A stretch of 33,227 nt of DNA from Sphingobacteriaceae bacterium (GCA_947479815.1 CANKAT010000032.1:1-33227); one strand, 5' to 3'; shown: positions 8,220-17,125, numbered from the stretch's first letter. The notes: generated from the sequence alone by a model not told the origin. A program made the numbers and translations.

Positions 8220-8705
8220 ATGATAATGGAAATAAAGATTAGAAGAGCCGTTAAGGAAGACTGCCCAAGGCTACTGGAATTAATTTTTGAACTTGCTGTT
8301 TATGAGAAGGCTCCTGATGAAGTAAGTGTCAGCCTTAATGAGTTTCAAGAGGCTGGTTTTGGAAATAATCCGGTATGGAAAGCATTTGTTGCTGAAGAGA
8401 ATGAAACAATTCACGGTTTTGGATTATATTATATTCGTTATTCTACTTGGAAAGGATGCAGAATGTACCTTGAAGACCTTTTGGTAACAGATAAGATGCG
8501 AGGAAAGGGCATTGGCAAAATGATCTTTGACAGACTAATTCAGGAAGCTGTTGAAATGGAATTCAAAGGTATGACCTGGCAAGTACTTGACTGGAATGAA
8601 CCAGCAATAAATTTTTACAAAAAGTATCAATCCAATTTTGATGCGGGTTGGTTAAATGTGGCGCTATCAAAAGAGCAAATAAAAAGCTTAAATAATATCT
8701 TATAA
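8220..8705 (+). CDS. GNAT N-acetyltransferase, diamine/thialysine (SSAT-like) type
   Basis: 161 residues. The acetyl-CoA pyrophosphate loop is seen as RGKGIGK following the strand MYLEDLLVTDKM. The central YYIRYSTWKGCRMYLEDLLV and the C-terminal WNEPAINFYKKYQSNFDAGWLN patterns resemble the SSAT/thialysine acetyltransferase branch, which acetylates polyamines or lysine analogues. Substrate is inferred only from that resemblance. A second ATG at 8226 is equally possible as start. It sits between yggS and the aspartate kinase gene (40 bases downstream). Confidence 0.85.
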   Translation: MIMEIKIRRAVKEDCPRLLELIFELAVYEKAPDEVSVSLNEFQEAGFGNNPVWKAFVAEENETIHGFGLYYIRYSTWKGCRMYLEDLLVTDKMRGKGIGKMIFDRLIQEAVEMEFKGMTWQVLDWNEPAINFYKKYQSNFDAGWLNVALSKEQIKSLNNIL

Positions 8706-8745
8706 AAACTTATTATATAAATATTTATAAAATTTACATAAACAA

Positions 8746-10005
8746 TTGATTAAGGTATTTAAATTTGGGGGATTTGCAGTTTCAGATGCTGCATCGGTTA
8801 AAAATCTGGTACAAATAGTAGGTACAAATAGTAGTGATCAGATTTTAATCATTGTTTCTGCAATTGGAAAAACTACTGATGCGCTTGAAAAACTCTGCAA
8901 GTCATTTGTGGAAGGAAACGACGATGCACAAGAAATTCTCAAATCAATAAAACAATTTCATGAAAACATCATGATTGAACTTTTTGAAACCAAAGTTCAT
9001 CCTGTATTTGATGAAATTGCCAATACCTTTGTTGAAATAGAATGGATGCTAGAGGATGAACCTCATCCAGACTATGATTTTAACTATGACCAGATAGTTT
9101 CGATAGGTGAATTTCTTTCAAGTAGAATTGTAGCTGCTTATTTAAATGCAAATAAAATTGATACCAAATGGGTTGATGCGAGAGATTTCATTCACACCGA
9201 CAACACCTATAGGGAAGGAATGATAGATATGCATAAAACCAGTTCTTCAATGCCTTATTTAAAGAATATGCTTGAAAAGCAAACAGTTATTACCCAGGGA
9301 TTTATTGGAGGAACTTCAGAAAACTTCAGTACAACGCTAGGTCGTGAAGGTTCAGATTACTCTGCTGCCATATTTGCTTCCTGTCTAAATGCTGAATCTC
9401 TTACCGTTTGGAAAGATGTTCCTGGAATTATGAATGTCGACCCTAGATTATTTAAAGACGCACAAAAATATGAAGAGCTCCCCTATTCTGAGGCATTGGA
9501 AATGGCTTATTACGGGGCAACAGTTATTCACCCCAAAACAATAAAACCATTACAGAATGCTGGAGTTCCATTATTTGTTAGGCCATTCTTGTTTCCAGAA
9601 GAAATGGGAACCCGAATTGACTCATCTGCCAAACTGAATACCGACCTATCTGCAATAATTGTCAAGCAAAATCAGATGTTATTATCGATTTCTTCAAAAG
9701 ATTTTTCATTCATTGATGAACATATTCTTATTTTTCTGTTACAAATTATTTCAGAAGCTCATATCAAATTAAATATGATGCAGCGTTCTGCGCTTAGTTT
9801 GTCTGTATGCTTCAATCAGGATGAAGCTAAATTCAATAAGGTATATGATGTCTTGAAAGATAAGTTTAAATGTAAGTATAATGAAGGATTAGATCTTATA
9901 ACTATACGGCATTTTAAAAGAGATAATTTGGAAACTATACTAGCAGGAAGAACTGTAATGATGGAACAATTTAGCAGGAATACTGCACAAATAATCTTGC
10001 GGTAA
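8746..10005 (+). CDS. lysC: Aspartate kinase, monofunctional
   Basis: 419 residues. It phosphorylates aspartate in the first step to lysine, threonine, methionine and diaminopimelate. The start appears to be TTG 8746: a stop lies in frame 18 bases upstream and no ATG is available before the conserved KFGG. The kinase domain carries GEFLSSRIVAAYL, TQGFIGGTSENFSTTLGREGSDYSAA and VWKDVPGIMNVDPR. A C-terminal ACT-type regulatory region follows from about 300. The N-terminal motif, usually KFGG(T/A)SV, reads KFGGFAV here (residues 6-12), so the hydroxyl residue after it is lost. The downstream methyltransferase begins 4 bases after the stop. Confidence 0.88.
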   Translation: MIKVFKFGGFAVSDAASVKNLVQIVGTNSSDQILIIVSAIGKTTDALEKLCKSFVEGNDDAQEILKSIKQFHENIMIELFETKVHPVFDEIANTFVEIEWMLEDEPHPDYDFNYDQIVSIGEFLSSRIVAAYLNANKIDTKWVDARDFIHTDNTYREGMIDMHKTSSSMPYLKNMLEKQTVITQGFIGGTSENFSTTLGREGSDYSAAIFASCLNAESLTVWKDVPGIMNVDPRLFKDAQKYEELPYSEALEMAYYGATVIHPKTIKPLQNAGVPLFVRPFLFPEEMGTRIDSSAKLNTDLSAIIVKQNQMLLSISSKDFSFIDEHILIFLLQIISEAHIKLNMMQRSALSLSVCFNQDEAKFNKVYDVLKDKFKCKYNEGLDLITIRHFKRDNLETILAGRTVMMEQFSRNTAQIILR

Positions 10006-10009
10006 AGTT

Positions 10010-11191
10010 GTGAATAAGAATATATTAGATAGCGAAGTACAGAAGTTCATACACCAAAACTTACAGGTTGATATTCCCACATTAAGCCTTAAAAAGAGTC
10101 CATTTGCTTTAGTAAGTTCAAAAGAACTAGCTGAACAAATAGATAGCAAAAAAAGATGTGAATTTAAGCTACCCCGCTGGTTCAATACACAAGGCATCTA
10201 TTATCCGGCTAAAATTGCCATTGAACAAGCATCATCAGAAATTACAGCAAAATATAAAGCAGAATTAATTCAAGGTAAAGAGCTTATCGACCTTACTGGA
10301 GGTATTGGTGTTGATACTCTATTTTTTGCTATGAAAATAACGTCAGTGACCCATTGTGAGATTAATCAGGATCTTTCTGAAATCGCTGAATATAATTCAA
10401 AACTATTTGGTCTTGACATCAATTATATTCATTCAAACGGTTTAGAATATCTCCTTAACTCAAATAAAACTTTTAGTACTATTTATATTGATCCGTCAAG
10501 AAGAATTAGTTCAAAGAAGGTTTTTATGCTTAAAGATTGCGAACCCGATATCATCCGTAATTTGCTACTATTAAGGGATCATTCATCACGCATAATAATT
10601 AAAACGGCTCCCCTGCTTGATATTCAATCCTCAATAAAAGAATTAAAACAGGTACACTCAATCCATGTGGTCAGCATCAAAAATGAATGTAAGGAATTGC
10701 TGATAATTATAGATAAAGAACAGGAAAGCGATGACCCCTTAATTACTTGTGCCTTATTGGGAGATGGTGAAAAAACCTATAGTTTTAAACTATCAGAAGA
10801 GAAAGAATTCCAAATCCATAAGTACTCTGAGCCATTAGAATATATCTATGAACCTGATGCAGCACTCCTCAAGGCAGGATGTTTTAAGCTGATTACACGT
10901 GATTTTAATACTAATAAAATTCATCAGCATACTCATTTATATACCTCCAATGAATTACTAAACTCTTTCCCAGGTAGAAAGTTCATTTTGAAAAAAGCTT
11001 GGGACTATGGTGCGTTTATCAAAGAAAATCAAGTAAAGAAAGCTAATATTATTTGCAGAAATTTTGGTTTAAGCCCAGAAGAGATCAAGAAAAAATTAAA
11101 GATCAATGATGGTGGTAATGAGTACTTGTTATTTTGTACCGGACCTAAAAATGAACGATTGGTCTTGAACTGTGAACGAATAGCTAAATAA
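10010..11191 (+). CDS. Class I SAM-dependent methyltransferase with THUMP-like C-terminal domain
   Basis: 393 residues from GTG 10010, 4 bases after the aspartate kinase stop. An N-terminal alpha-helical/ferredoxin-like part (1 to about 85) precedes a Rossmann methyltransferase core: motif I is DLTGGIGVDT from D94, an acidic ribose-binding residue is at E117, and motif IV reads IYIDPSRR with D161-P162. The C-terminal part (from about 310: FILKKAWDYGAFIKENQVKKANIICRNFGLSPEEIKKKLKI, then GGNEYLLFC) resembles the THUMP-like domain of the PG_1098 family of Bacteroidota, a probable RNA methyltransferase. Substrate is unknown. It ends the yggS run and is followed by a strong hairpin terminator. Confidence 0.8.
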   Translation: MNKNILDSEVQKFIHQNLQVDIPTLSLKKSPFALVSSKELAEQIDSKKRCEFKLPRWFNTQGIYYPAKIAIEQASSEITAKYKAELIQGKELIDLTGGIGVDTLFFAMKITSVTHCEINQDLSEIAEYNSKLFGLDINYIHSNGLEYLLNSNKTFSTIYIDPSRRISSKKVFMLKDCEPDIIRNLLLLRDHSSRIIIKTAPLLDIQSSIKELKQVHSIHVVSIKNECKELLIIIDKEQESDDPLITCALLGDGEKTYSFKLSEEKEFQIHKYSEPLEYIYEPDAALLKAGCFKLITRDFNTNKIHQHTHLYTSNELLNSFPGRKFILKKAWDYGAFIKENQVKKANIICRNFGLSPEEIKKKLKINDGGNEYLLFCTGPKNERLVLNCERIAK

Positions 11192-11362
11192 TTGAAATCA
11201 TTTAGATTAACTGCTATGCTAGCTATATAGTTTATTAAAAAAGATAATTAATATCAGCAAAAAAAAACAGCCTAGAGCAGCAAGTTTATTAAAACACCTA
11301 TCCTACTATTCTGATCGGTATTTTATGAACAGAAAATGAAAATAACCTCAATTTTGTATCCT

Positions 11363-11399
11363 AAAAAAGGAGTTCTAAATGAACTCCTTTTTTATTTTT
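11363..11399. terminator. Bidirectional intrinsic terminator between methyltransferase and peroxiredoxin genes
   Basis: A perfect 13-base-pair stem (11363-11375 with 11381-11393, centred on GGAGTTC/GAACTCC) with loop TAAAT is flanked by T-rich sequence on the plus side (to 11400) and by six As that give a U-run on the minus strand. It serves the converging genes on both sides. The rest of the 214-base gap (11192-11405) shows nothing recognisable. Confidence 0.85.
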
Positions 11400-11405
11400 T
11401 ATGAA

Positions 11406-12041
11406 TTATTTATTGGGTTGCGGTGTCATTCGCAAATAAGGTTTGATCTCTGTAAACCCTTTTGGAAACTTAGCAGGAATATCTGCTGTTTTAATAGCAG
11501 GAATTACAACCACATCCTCTCCTTCTTTCCAATCGGCGGGAGTTGCTACACTATAGTTTGCTGTTAACTGAAGTGAGTCAATTACTCTTAATATTTCAAC
11601 AAAATTTCTACCTGTTGAAGCAGGATAGGTAATCATTAATTTAATTTTTTTATCAGGTCCTATTACGAATAAAGAACGAACTGTAAATGTTTCTGAGGCA
11701 TTAGGATGCATCATTCCATACAATTCAGCTATTTCTCTATTTTCATCAGCTATGATCGGGAAATTAACTTCTACATGCTGGGTTTCATTGATATCAGTGA
11801 TCCATCCCTTGTGAGATTCTACTGAATCAACACTTAAGGCGATTACTTTTACATTACGCTTATCAAATTCACTTTTTAATGAAGCTGTTCTTCCTAATTC
11901 AGTAGTGCAGACAGGAGTATAATCTGCAGGGTGAGAAAAAAGCACTGCCCAACTATCCCCTAAATAATCGTGAAAACTGATATCACCCTGAGATGTCTTT
12001 GCAGTAAAATTCGGTGCAATATCGCCTAGTTTCAAATTCAT
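11406..12041 (-). CDS. 1-Cys peroxiredoxin (Prx6-type)
   Basis: 211 residues, normal for the Prx6/1-Cys class. It reduces peroxides with the peroxidatic cysteine C45 in HPADYTPVCTTELG. There is no other cysteine in the whole protein, so a resolving thiol must come from a partner. The long C-terminal domain (PADWKEGEDVVVIPAI, FPKGFTEIKPYLRMTPQP) is typical of this subfamily. It is probably cytoplasmic. It lies downstream of the S41 protease gene but is separated from it by a terminator, so it likely has its own promoter in 12042-12111, where I could not identify a clear -7 box. Confidence 0.92.
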   Translation of the reverse strand: MNLKLGDIAPNFTAKTSQGDISFHDYLGDSWAVLFSHPADYTPVCTTELGRTASLKSEFDKRNVKVIALSVDSVESHKGWITDINETQHVEVNFPIIADENREIAELYGMMHPNASETFTVRSLFVIGPDKKIKLMITYPASTGRNFVEILRVIDSLQLTANYSVATPADWKEGEDVVVIPAIKTADIPAKFPKGFTEIKPYLRMTPQPNK

Positions 12042-12103
12042 AATAGTATAATTTAAAATACGTTTAATAATCTACCAATTTACTAGATATTATTGATTGT
12101 AAC

Positions 12104-12134
12104 AAAAAAAACTCTCTAATTTATGATTAGAGAG
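12104..12134 (-). terminator. Intrinsic terminator of the S41 protease gene
   Basis: Read on the minus strand, a 9-base-pair stem (CTCTCTAAT with ATTAGAGAG, 12126-12134 and 12112-12120) and 5-base loop are followed by a run of eight Us (complement of 12104-12111). It lies 81 bases past the S41 stop codon and separates that gene from the peroxiredoxin gene. Confidence 0.8.
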
Positions 12135-12214
12135 CTTTCTTTGTAATCCAATTCTTTCATTAATCTTTATAATTAATAGAATGAAGAACATAAAAATTTA
12201 CAAAAAGCTATTCA

Positions 12215-13795
12215 TTATTGCTTTTTCAACTTTCTAGGTCGATCATCGATCATCCCATTAAATTTATTTTTTTCTAGGATTTGATTTAATACTTTTTCTT
12301 CAGAAACAGACATTCCAGAAAGACTGCTTAATGTATTACCCTTTGAGCTCACTGAGAAAAATCCTTTTTCAGAATAGGCTAAAGCTGCAGCTAAAAGCGC
12401 TTCTTTCTCATCACCAAAATCTTTAGTTACATCATCAGCAAGTGTTTTATCAACTATCAAGCCTTCATAAAATCCACCATAATTCTTTTGATTCCTAGTT
12501 TCAAACTGGGGTACATAAAGATCCAAATTGTCAATATTGATTGCAAAAAAACCAACGGGTTTACCATAGGTTTGACGACCAATTAATTTTACATCATTAG
12601 GCATGACACCCTTCAAGTTATTAATGACTAATTCACTCGCAGATGCCGTTCCACTAAGTACTAAGAAATAAATTTTTTTAAATTCTGCAGCACCTTCTTT
12701 AGCAAAATTTTCAATATTTCCTGCATCAACAGTAGGTTTATAATTAATATCAGCGTAGGTTGCCCATTTGCCATTTGCACCAGAGGTAAATGTCTGAAGT
12801 TTACCATTAGCATCTAATAAAGGTTGATTGACTAATATTTTGGCAAGCCCATCTTGCATAGTTTTTGTCCAATAGGTTGTGTACATTACTTGACCATTTA
12901 CTGAAGCAGGCGCTAAAAGATTAGTAAACACATCCGAAGTAGCTACAGAACCTCCACCATTGTAGCGTAAATCAACAATTAATTCAGAAGCACCATCAGT
13001 TTGAAATTTTCCGATTGCAGCTCTAAGACCATCTCTTGAATTGGTGGTAAAACTATTGTAAGCTATATATCCAACTTTTTTACTACCAACAGTAAATGTC
13101 TTGGTTGCAAATATTGGATTGTTAGCATAAGTTGCTCTCGCAATGGTCACGTCTTGACTGCTGCCATCAGGTTTTTTGACCGTCATAGTCACTGTTGTTG
13201 CACTTCCGAATACAGCTGTAGAAACAAAAGACACATTCGCTGACAAAGAAGTACTTAGAGCAGATCCAGTTCTTCCGTTTATCGTTGTAATCTGATAGCC
13301 TCTTTTCAGCCCTACAGTAGCAGCAGGAGATCCAGGTGAGACATATTTAACTCGAAGATCTTCTGTTGGAGTAGCTGAATTTCCATCATCATCATTATAA
13401 AATACGGAGAAGCCAAAATCACCACTTACTCCACCAAGTGAGGTAGATACTCCACCATTATCAAGAAATGAATATTTATCTACAGGTTTATTTGTTCCAG
13501 GCAATTTAATTATTGCATCGAGAACAGCCTGATCTGAAGAATATGACCTGGGTTTAAATATTTCATAGGTAGGCATACCATCATTCCAGAAATAAGTATC
13601 CCTGGCATAAAGAAAAATTGAATCCTTTGTTAACTCAGCTCTCGTAGGAGGCGTCACGATCACTGGTGGAGTTATCGTTGTTGTGGTTGTATTGGTTTGT
13701 TTAGGCTCTTTCTTGCAAGCAGAAGCCAGAATTAAAACACTAAAGGTGAAAATAACCGGTTTTATTAACGAACTCAAATTGATTTTATATGACAT
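12215..13795 (-). CDS. S41-family (C-terminal processing) peptidase, lipoprotein
   Basis: 526 residues. A lipoprotein signal ends in LILASAC with the lipidated cysteine at 27, followed by a Thr/Pro-rich tether (30-51). An N-terminal helical segment precedes a PDZ domain (about 120-210, with VSPGSPAATVGLKRGYQITTINGR) and the S41 core: VDLRYNGGG near 275-283, the Ser-rich nucleophile motif SGTASASELV (381-390), and the probable catalytic lysine K412 in YGKPVG. The enzyme would cleave proteins in the periplasm or at the membrane; the target is unknown. The start ATG at 13795 gives a good signal peptide. The upstream HAD-like gene ends 59 bases before it. Confidence 0.88.
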   Translation of the reverse strand: MSYKINLSSLIKPVIFTFSVLILASACKKEPKQTNTTTTTITPPVIVTPPTRAELTKDSIFLYARDTYFWNDGMPTYEIFKPRSYSSDQAVLDAIIKLPGTNKPVDKYSFLDNGGVSTSLGGVSGDFGFSVFYNDDDGNSATPTEDLRVKYVSPGSPAATVGLKRGYQITTINGRTGSALSTSLSANVSFVSTAVFGSATTVTMTVKKPDGSSQDVTIARATYANNPIFATKTFTVGSKKVGYIAYNSFTTNSRDGLRAAIGKFQTDGASELIVDLRYNGGGSVATSDVFTNLLAPASVNGQVMYTTYWTKTMQDGLAKILVNQPLLDANGKLQTFTSGANGKWATYADINYKPTVDAGNIENFAKEGAAEFKKIYFLVLSGTASASELVINNLKGVMPNDVKLIGRQTYGKPVGFFAINIDNLDLYVPQFETRNQKNYGGFYEGLIVDKTLADDVTKDFGDEKEALLAAALAYSEKGFFSVSSKGNTLSSLSGMSVSEEKVLNQILEKNKFNGMIDDRPRKLKKQ

Positions 13796-13854
13796 ATATT
13801 TCTTAAAGTTTATATAGGTTAGTTTTTTATATAAAAAATAAATAAGCTTCCAAT

Positions 13855-14469
13855 TTACATAAATTCACTGACATTTAGGTAATCCACTCCACTTGAACTA
13901 GCAAAATCTTTATCAGTTAAGGTATTGCCAATGACCAAAAGATCCTTCCTCAATAGATTGTGTTCTTTCAATATATACGACAATACGTCGGACTCTGGTT
14001 TCAGATTTATTTCCTGAGCATAATAAACCTTTATATATTTTTCAAGACCGTTCCATTCTGTTTGCATGATTTTATTCATCTGCACTTCGGGTTTAGCATT
14101 TGTAATAATGATTATTTCTTTTCTATCAATAACTATTTCCTGTAATAGAGTCAGCATATTTGAATACAATAATAGCTTCAAAGGTAATCTGGCGGTAAAA
14201 TAAAGCCGGTCAAAATTATCTCTGTATTTTTCATTAATAGCAAATACTTCTTTCGCCCTATCAAAAATACCATCATCACCATGGTGCAAATATGCTTTTT
14301 TGAAAAATTCAATCAGTTCAAGCGCAGGAGGAAAAGTCTCTGTAAATTCTATAAAATTGGAAAATAGATAGTATACCTGTAATAGATAATCTCTTTCAGG
14401 ATAAAGAACATCATCCAATTCAAAAATAAAAGCCTTCTTTCTGTGATCTAGATCAATATATTTAAGCAT
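13855..14469 (-). CDS. HAD-superfamily-like protein with substituted catalytic residues
   Basis: 204 residues from the ATG at 14469, one base after the stop of the upstream gene; a TTG at 14490 would overlap that gene and is less likely. The fold pattern is HAD (Cof/pyrimidine-nucleotidase-like cap): motif I appears as FIFELDDVLYPERD, motif II as IIITNAKPE, motif III lysine as NLKPESDVL, motif IV as LVIGNTLTDKDFA. The usual nucleophile Asp of DxDx(T/V) is Glu17, and the GD of motif IV is GN. Both metal-site changes argue against normal phosphatase activity. It is tightly coupled to the pre-ATP-grasp-like gene, so the two products probably act together. Function not known. Confidence 0.7.
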   Translation of the reverse strand: MLKYIDLDHRKKAFIFELDDVLYPERDYLLQVYYLFSNFIEFTETFPPALELIEFFKKAYLHHGDDGIFDRAKEVFAINEKYRDNFDRLYFTARLPLKLLLYSNMLTLLQEIVIDRKEIIIITNAKPEVQMNKIMQTEWNGLEKYIKVYYAQEINLKPESDVLSYILKEHNLLRKDLLVIGNTLTDKDFASSSGVDYLNVSEFM

Positions 14470-14470
14470 A

Positions 14471-14950
14471 TCAAACAATAAAAGAACCAAATATTAGCTG
14501 ATTATATCTTAATTCCCAATAAAAAACACCATTCTCTTCATTGAAAAGCTGCATACTCTCTTTGTCAATATTCCCTGCACATACTTTTCCATCAATTAAG
14601 ACAAATAAATTTGTTGAAAGAAATGGCGAATCTTTTAATCTTGTTTCTATCCATTTTATGGAAGGAATAATAAGTTTAATTTCAAATTCTTCAAAAAGCT
14701 GGCGGGATTTTGAAAATTCAACAATTTCATCAGGCAATAGTGGGTAAATTTCAACTATTTGATGATCAAGACATATTTTTAATACTTCATGAATAAAACT
14801 TGAAGAATTGCTAGAGGGAATCTTTAAAAATCTTTTTCCGGCCAAAACAGGAATATCCATATCAGAGCCAAAACATATATCCTCAGTATTGAGAATACGT
14901 GAAAGTTGAAAAGCTGCTGAATTAGTTGCAGCGGTGATCAATACAGACAT
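14471..14950 (-). CDS. Stand-alone pre-ATP-grasp-like (Rossmann-type) protein
   Basis: 159 residues. The N-terminal half (VLITAATNSAAFQLSRILN, FGSDMDIPVLAG, FIHEVLKICLDHQIVEIYPLLPDEIVEFSKSRQLFEEFEIKLIIPS) has the order of strands and helices of the pre-ATP-grasp domain that precedes the catalytic core in CarB/PylC-like ligases. The ATP-grasp core itself is absent: the protein ends about 50 residues later with no lysine/acidic ATP site. It sits one base after the LolD-like gene and one base before the HAD-like gene, so all three are likely cotranscribed. I do not recognise a named family; the fold call is inference from pattern. Confidence 0.6.
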   Translation of the reverse strand: MSVLITAATNSAAFQLSRILNTEDICFGSDMDIPVLAGKRFLKIPSSNSSSFIHEVLKICLDHQIVEIYPLLPDEIVEFSKSRQLFEEFEIKLIIPSIKWIETRLKDSPFLSTNLFVLIDGKVCAGNIDKESMQLFNEENGVFYWELRYNQLIFGSFIV

Positions 14951-14951
14951 T

Positions 14952-15608
14952 TTAATAATTAATTATTTGTCCATCTTTCATAAGAACCTTTCTATCTGCC
15001 AGATTAGCAAGATTTTCATTATGAGTAACAATCACAAAGGTTTGGTTTAGAGTATCACGTAGGTTGACAAACAAATGATGCAAATTTTCTGCATTATTTG
15101 AATCCAAATTTCCGGATGGTTCATCAGCTAATATTATTGCGGGGTTATTCACCATAGCCCTTGCTACTGCCACACGTTGTTGTTCCCCACCCGACAATTC
15201 ACTGGGTTTATGATTCGCACGATCTGAGAGACCAAGTAGGTCTAATAATTCAAATGCCTTATTTTCTGCATCTTTTTTACTTTTACCAGCTATAAAGGCC
15301 GGTATACATATGTTTTCTAAGGAAGTAAATTCAGGAAGTAAGTGATGAAATTGAAAAATGAATCCAATTTGCTCATTCCTGAATGCACTCAATTTTTTTG
15401 TTGATAGTGTATGAACATCCACATTGTTCAATCTGACTATTCCATGGTCAGGATGATCAAGAGTGCCAATAATATGAAGTAGAGTGCTTTTTCCTGCACC
15501 TGAAGCTCCAATTATCGTAATAATCTCACCTGTTTTAACATCAAGATCAACCCCTTTCAGGATTTGTAAATTACCGTATGATTTTTTAATTCCTCTTGCC
15601 TGAAGCAT
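14952..15608 (-). CDS. ABC transporter ATP-binding protein, LolD-like
   Basis: 218 residues from the ATG at 15608; the frame stays open for 45 further codons upstream, but that stretch has no family resemblance. Walker [10 protein letters not shown] is at 34-42, Q-loop Q86, signature LSGGEQQ at 138-144, Walker B IILADEP near 158-164 and the switch histidine in VTHNE. The [15 protein letters not shown] pattern is typical of LolD/MacB ATPases, which power lipoprotein release from the inner membrane or similar mechanotransmission. No permease (LolC/E) is adjacent, so the partner is encoded elsewhere. It is divergent from sucC. Confidence 0.85.
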   Translation of the reverse strand: MLQARGIKKSYGNLQILKGVDLDVKTGEIITIIGASGAGKSTLLHIIGTLDHPDHGIVRLNNVDVHTLSTKKLSAFRNEQIGFIFQFHHLLPEFTSLENICIPAFIAGKSKKDAENKAFELLDLLGLSDRANHKPSELSGGEQQRVAVARAMVNNPAIILADEPSGNLDSNNAENLHHLFVNLRDTLNQTFVIVTHNENLANLADRKVLMKDGQIINY

Positions 15609-15747
15609 AGATTTTGGCTGTATTGATATGCAAATGTGCAAATTGTTTATTAGAGTAAGGTCTGAGCACAAAAAAAAGACTTGTTTTTTGCATTTGCTAT
15701 TTTCAGGTTTGCAATAAAAACGTAGTTTTACGAGAAATAACAAGTAA

Positions 15748-16944
15748 ATGAATATTCACGAATATCAAGGAAAAGCAATATTAAAAAGTTTTGGCGTCAG
15801 AGTTCAAGAAGGCATTGTTGCCGATACTGCTGAGCAAGCTGTTGAGGCAGCTAAAAAGCTAAAAGTAGATTATAATTCAGACTGGGTAGTTATCAAAGCT
15901 CAGATACATGCGGGCGGGCGTGGAAAAGGTGGTGGTGTTAAGCTAGCAAAAAATCTGGAAGAAGTTAGAGAAAAAGCAGGTCATATCATCGGAATGCAAT
16001 TAATTACACCACAAACCGGACCAGAAGGTAAGTTAGTTAGCAAAGTTTTGGTTGCACAGGATGTTTACTACCCTGGCGAAAGTGAAACTAAAGAATTTTA
16101 TGTGAGCGTTTTACTCGACAGATCCAAAGGCCGTAACATCATCATGTATTCTACAGAAGGTGGAATGGATATTGAAGAAGTTGCAGAACACACCCCTCAT
16201 TTAATTTTTAAAGAAGAAATAGATCCAAAAGTTGGCCTTCAGGGCTTTCAGGCTCGTAAAATAGCCTTTAATCTGGGATTGAGTGGTGATGCATTCAAAG
16301 ACATGACCAAATTCATTGCTTCTTTGTATAAAGCATATGAAGCTACTGATTCATCTATGTTTGAGATTAACCCAGTATTGAAAACATCTGATAATAAAAT
16401 TCTTGCGGTTGATGCCAAAGTAAACCTAGATGATAACGGACTTTTCCGCCATCCTGATTTTGCTGCAATGCGTGATACATCAGAAGAAGATCCAACAGAA
16501 GTAGAAGCAAGCAAATCAAATCTGAACTATGTTAAGCTTGACGGAAACGTAGGTTGTATGGTGAATGGAGCTGGTCTTGCAATGGCTACAATGGATATTA
16601 TCAAACTTGCCGGTGGTGAGCCTGCAAATTTCTTAGATGTAGGTGGAACTGCAAATGCTGAAACAGTCAAAGCTGGATTTAATATTATCCTTTCTGATCC
16701 AAATGTAAAAGCTATTTTAATCAATATATTTGGAGGAATTGTACGCTGCGATCGTGTTGCTCAGGGAGTTATTGATGCATATAAAGAGATTGGAAATATT
16801 CCAGTTCCGATTATTGTACGTCTTCAGGGCACTAATGCTGTAGAAGCAAAAAAGTTAATTGATGAATCGGGACTAAAGGTTTACTCTGCTATTCTTCTTA
16901 AAGAAGCTGCTGCATTAGTAACTAAGGTTCTTGAAACTAAATAA
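15748..16944 (+). CDS. sucC: Succinyl-CoA synthetase (ADP-forming), beta subunit
   Basis: 398 residues, normal length. With SucD it makes ATP (or GTP) from succinyl-CoA in the TCA cycle. The N-terminal ATP-grasp domain shows [37 protein letters not shown] and MFEINP; the C-terminal CoA-ligase-type domain shows [26 protein letters not shown] and [17 protein letters not shown]. sucD is not in the window, so the two subunits are in separate loci here. The gene is followed by a strong hairpin. Its succinyl-CoA pool links it to SCOT encoded at 3013-4491. Confidence 0.95.
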   Translation: MNIHEYQGKAILKSFGVRVQEGIVADTAEQAVEAAKKLKVDYNSDWVVIKAQIHAGGRGKGGGVKLAKNLEEVREKAGHIIGMQLITPQTGPEGKLVSKVLVAQDVYYPGESETKEFYVSVLLDRSKGRNIIMYSTEGGMDIEEVAEHTPHLIFKEEIDPKVGLQGFQARKIAFNLGLSGDAFKDMTKFIASLYKAYEATDSSMFEINPVLKTSDNKILAVDAKVNLDDNGLFRHPDFAAMRDTSEEDPTEVEASKSNLNYVKLDGNVGCMVNGAGLAMATMDIIKLAGGEPANFLDVGGTANAETVKAGFNIILSDPNVKAILINIFGGIVRCDRVAQGVIDAYKEIGNIPVPIIVRLQGTNAVEAKKLIDESGLKVYSAILLKEAAALVTKVLETK

Positions 16945-16951
16945 TCTATAG

Positions 16952-16993
16952 ATTTCGTCATTCCTGACCCAAGCAGGGATGACGAAATTTTAT
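16952..16993 (+). terminator. Hairpin after sucC, probable terminator
   Basis: A 15-base-pair stem (16952-16966 with 16974-16988, one T-G pair) around the loop ACCCAAG is followed by TTTTATTA. The core CGTCATTCCTG/CAGGGATGACG looks like dispersed REP-type hairpins seen in many genomes, so it may be a repeat serving as terminator. Only one copy is in this window. Confidence 0.7.
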
Positions 16994-17037
16994 TACAGTT
17001 TAATATTATATCAACCTTTACAATTCAATCACAGGTT

Positions 17038-17125
17038 TAATACCTATTCCTTCTATTAGGTATTATTTATGCTAAATGAACTACATAGCTCTTTTACTTT
17101 AACTCTTATTGCTTTATAATAAGAG
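17038..17125. repeat. Two further hairpins in the sucC-rplT spacer
   Basis: One is TAATACCTA (17038-17046) with TAGGTATTA (17057-17065), 9 perfect pairs, 10-base loop. The other is CTCTTATT (17103-17110) with AATAAGAG (17118-17125), 8 perfect pairs, 7-base loop. Neither has a clean U-run. No coding frame is supported in this 262-base spacer. Confidence 0.4.

Noticed and set aside
12181-12237. Plus-strand 18-codon frame MKNIKIYKKLFIIAFSTF resembling a leader or toxin peptide
   Set aside because: It lies antisense to the end of the S41 gene, has no promoter or start context that I can see, and its lysine/hydrophobic make-up is what AT-rich DNA gives by chance.
15609-15743. N-terminal extension of the LolD-like protein by 45 residues
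   Set aside because: The extra residues have no family resemblance and run into the sucC promoter space; the ATG at 15608 gives the normal ABC ATPase start.
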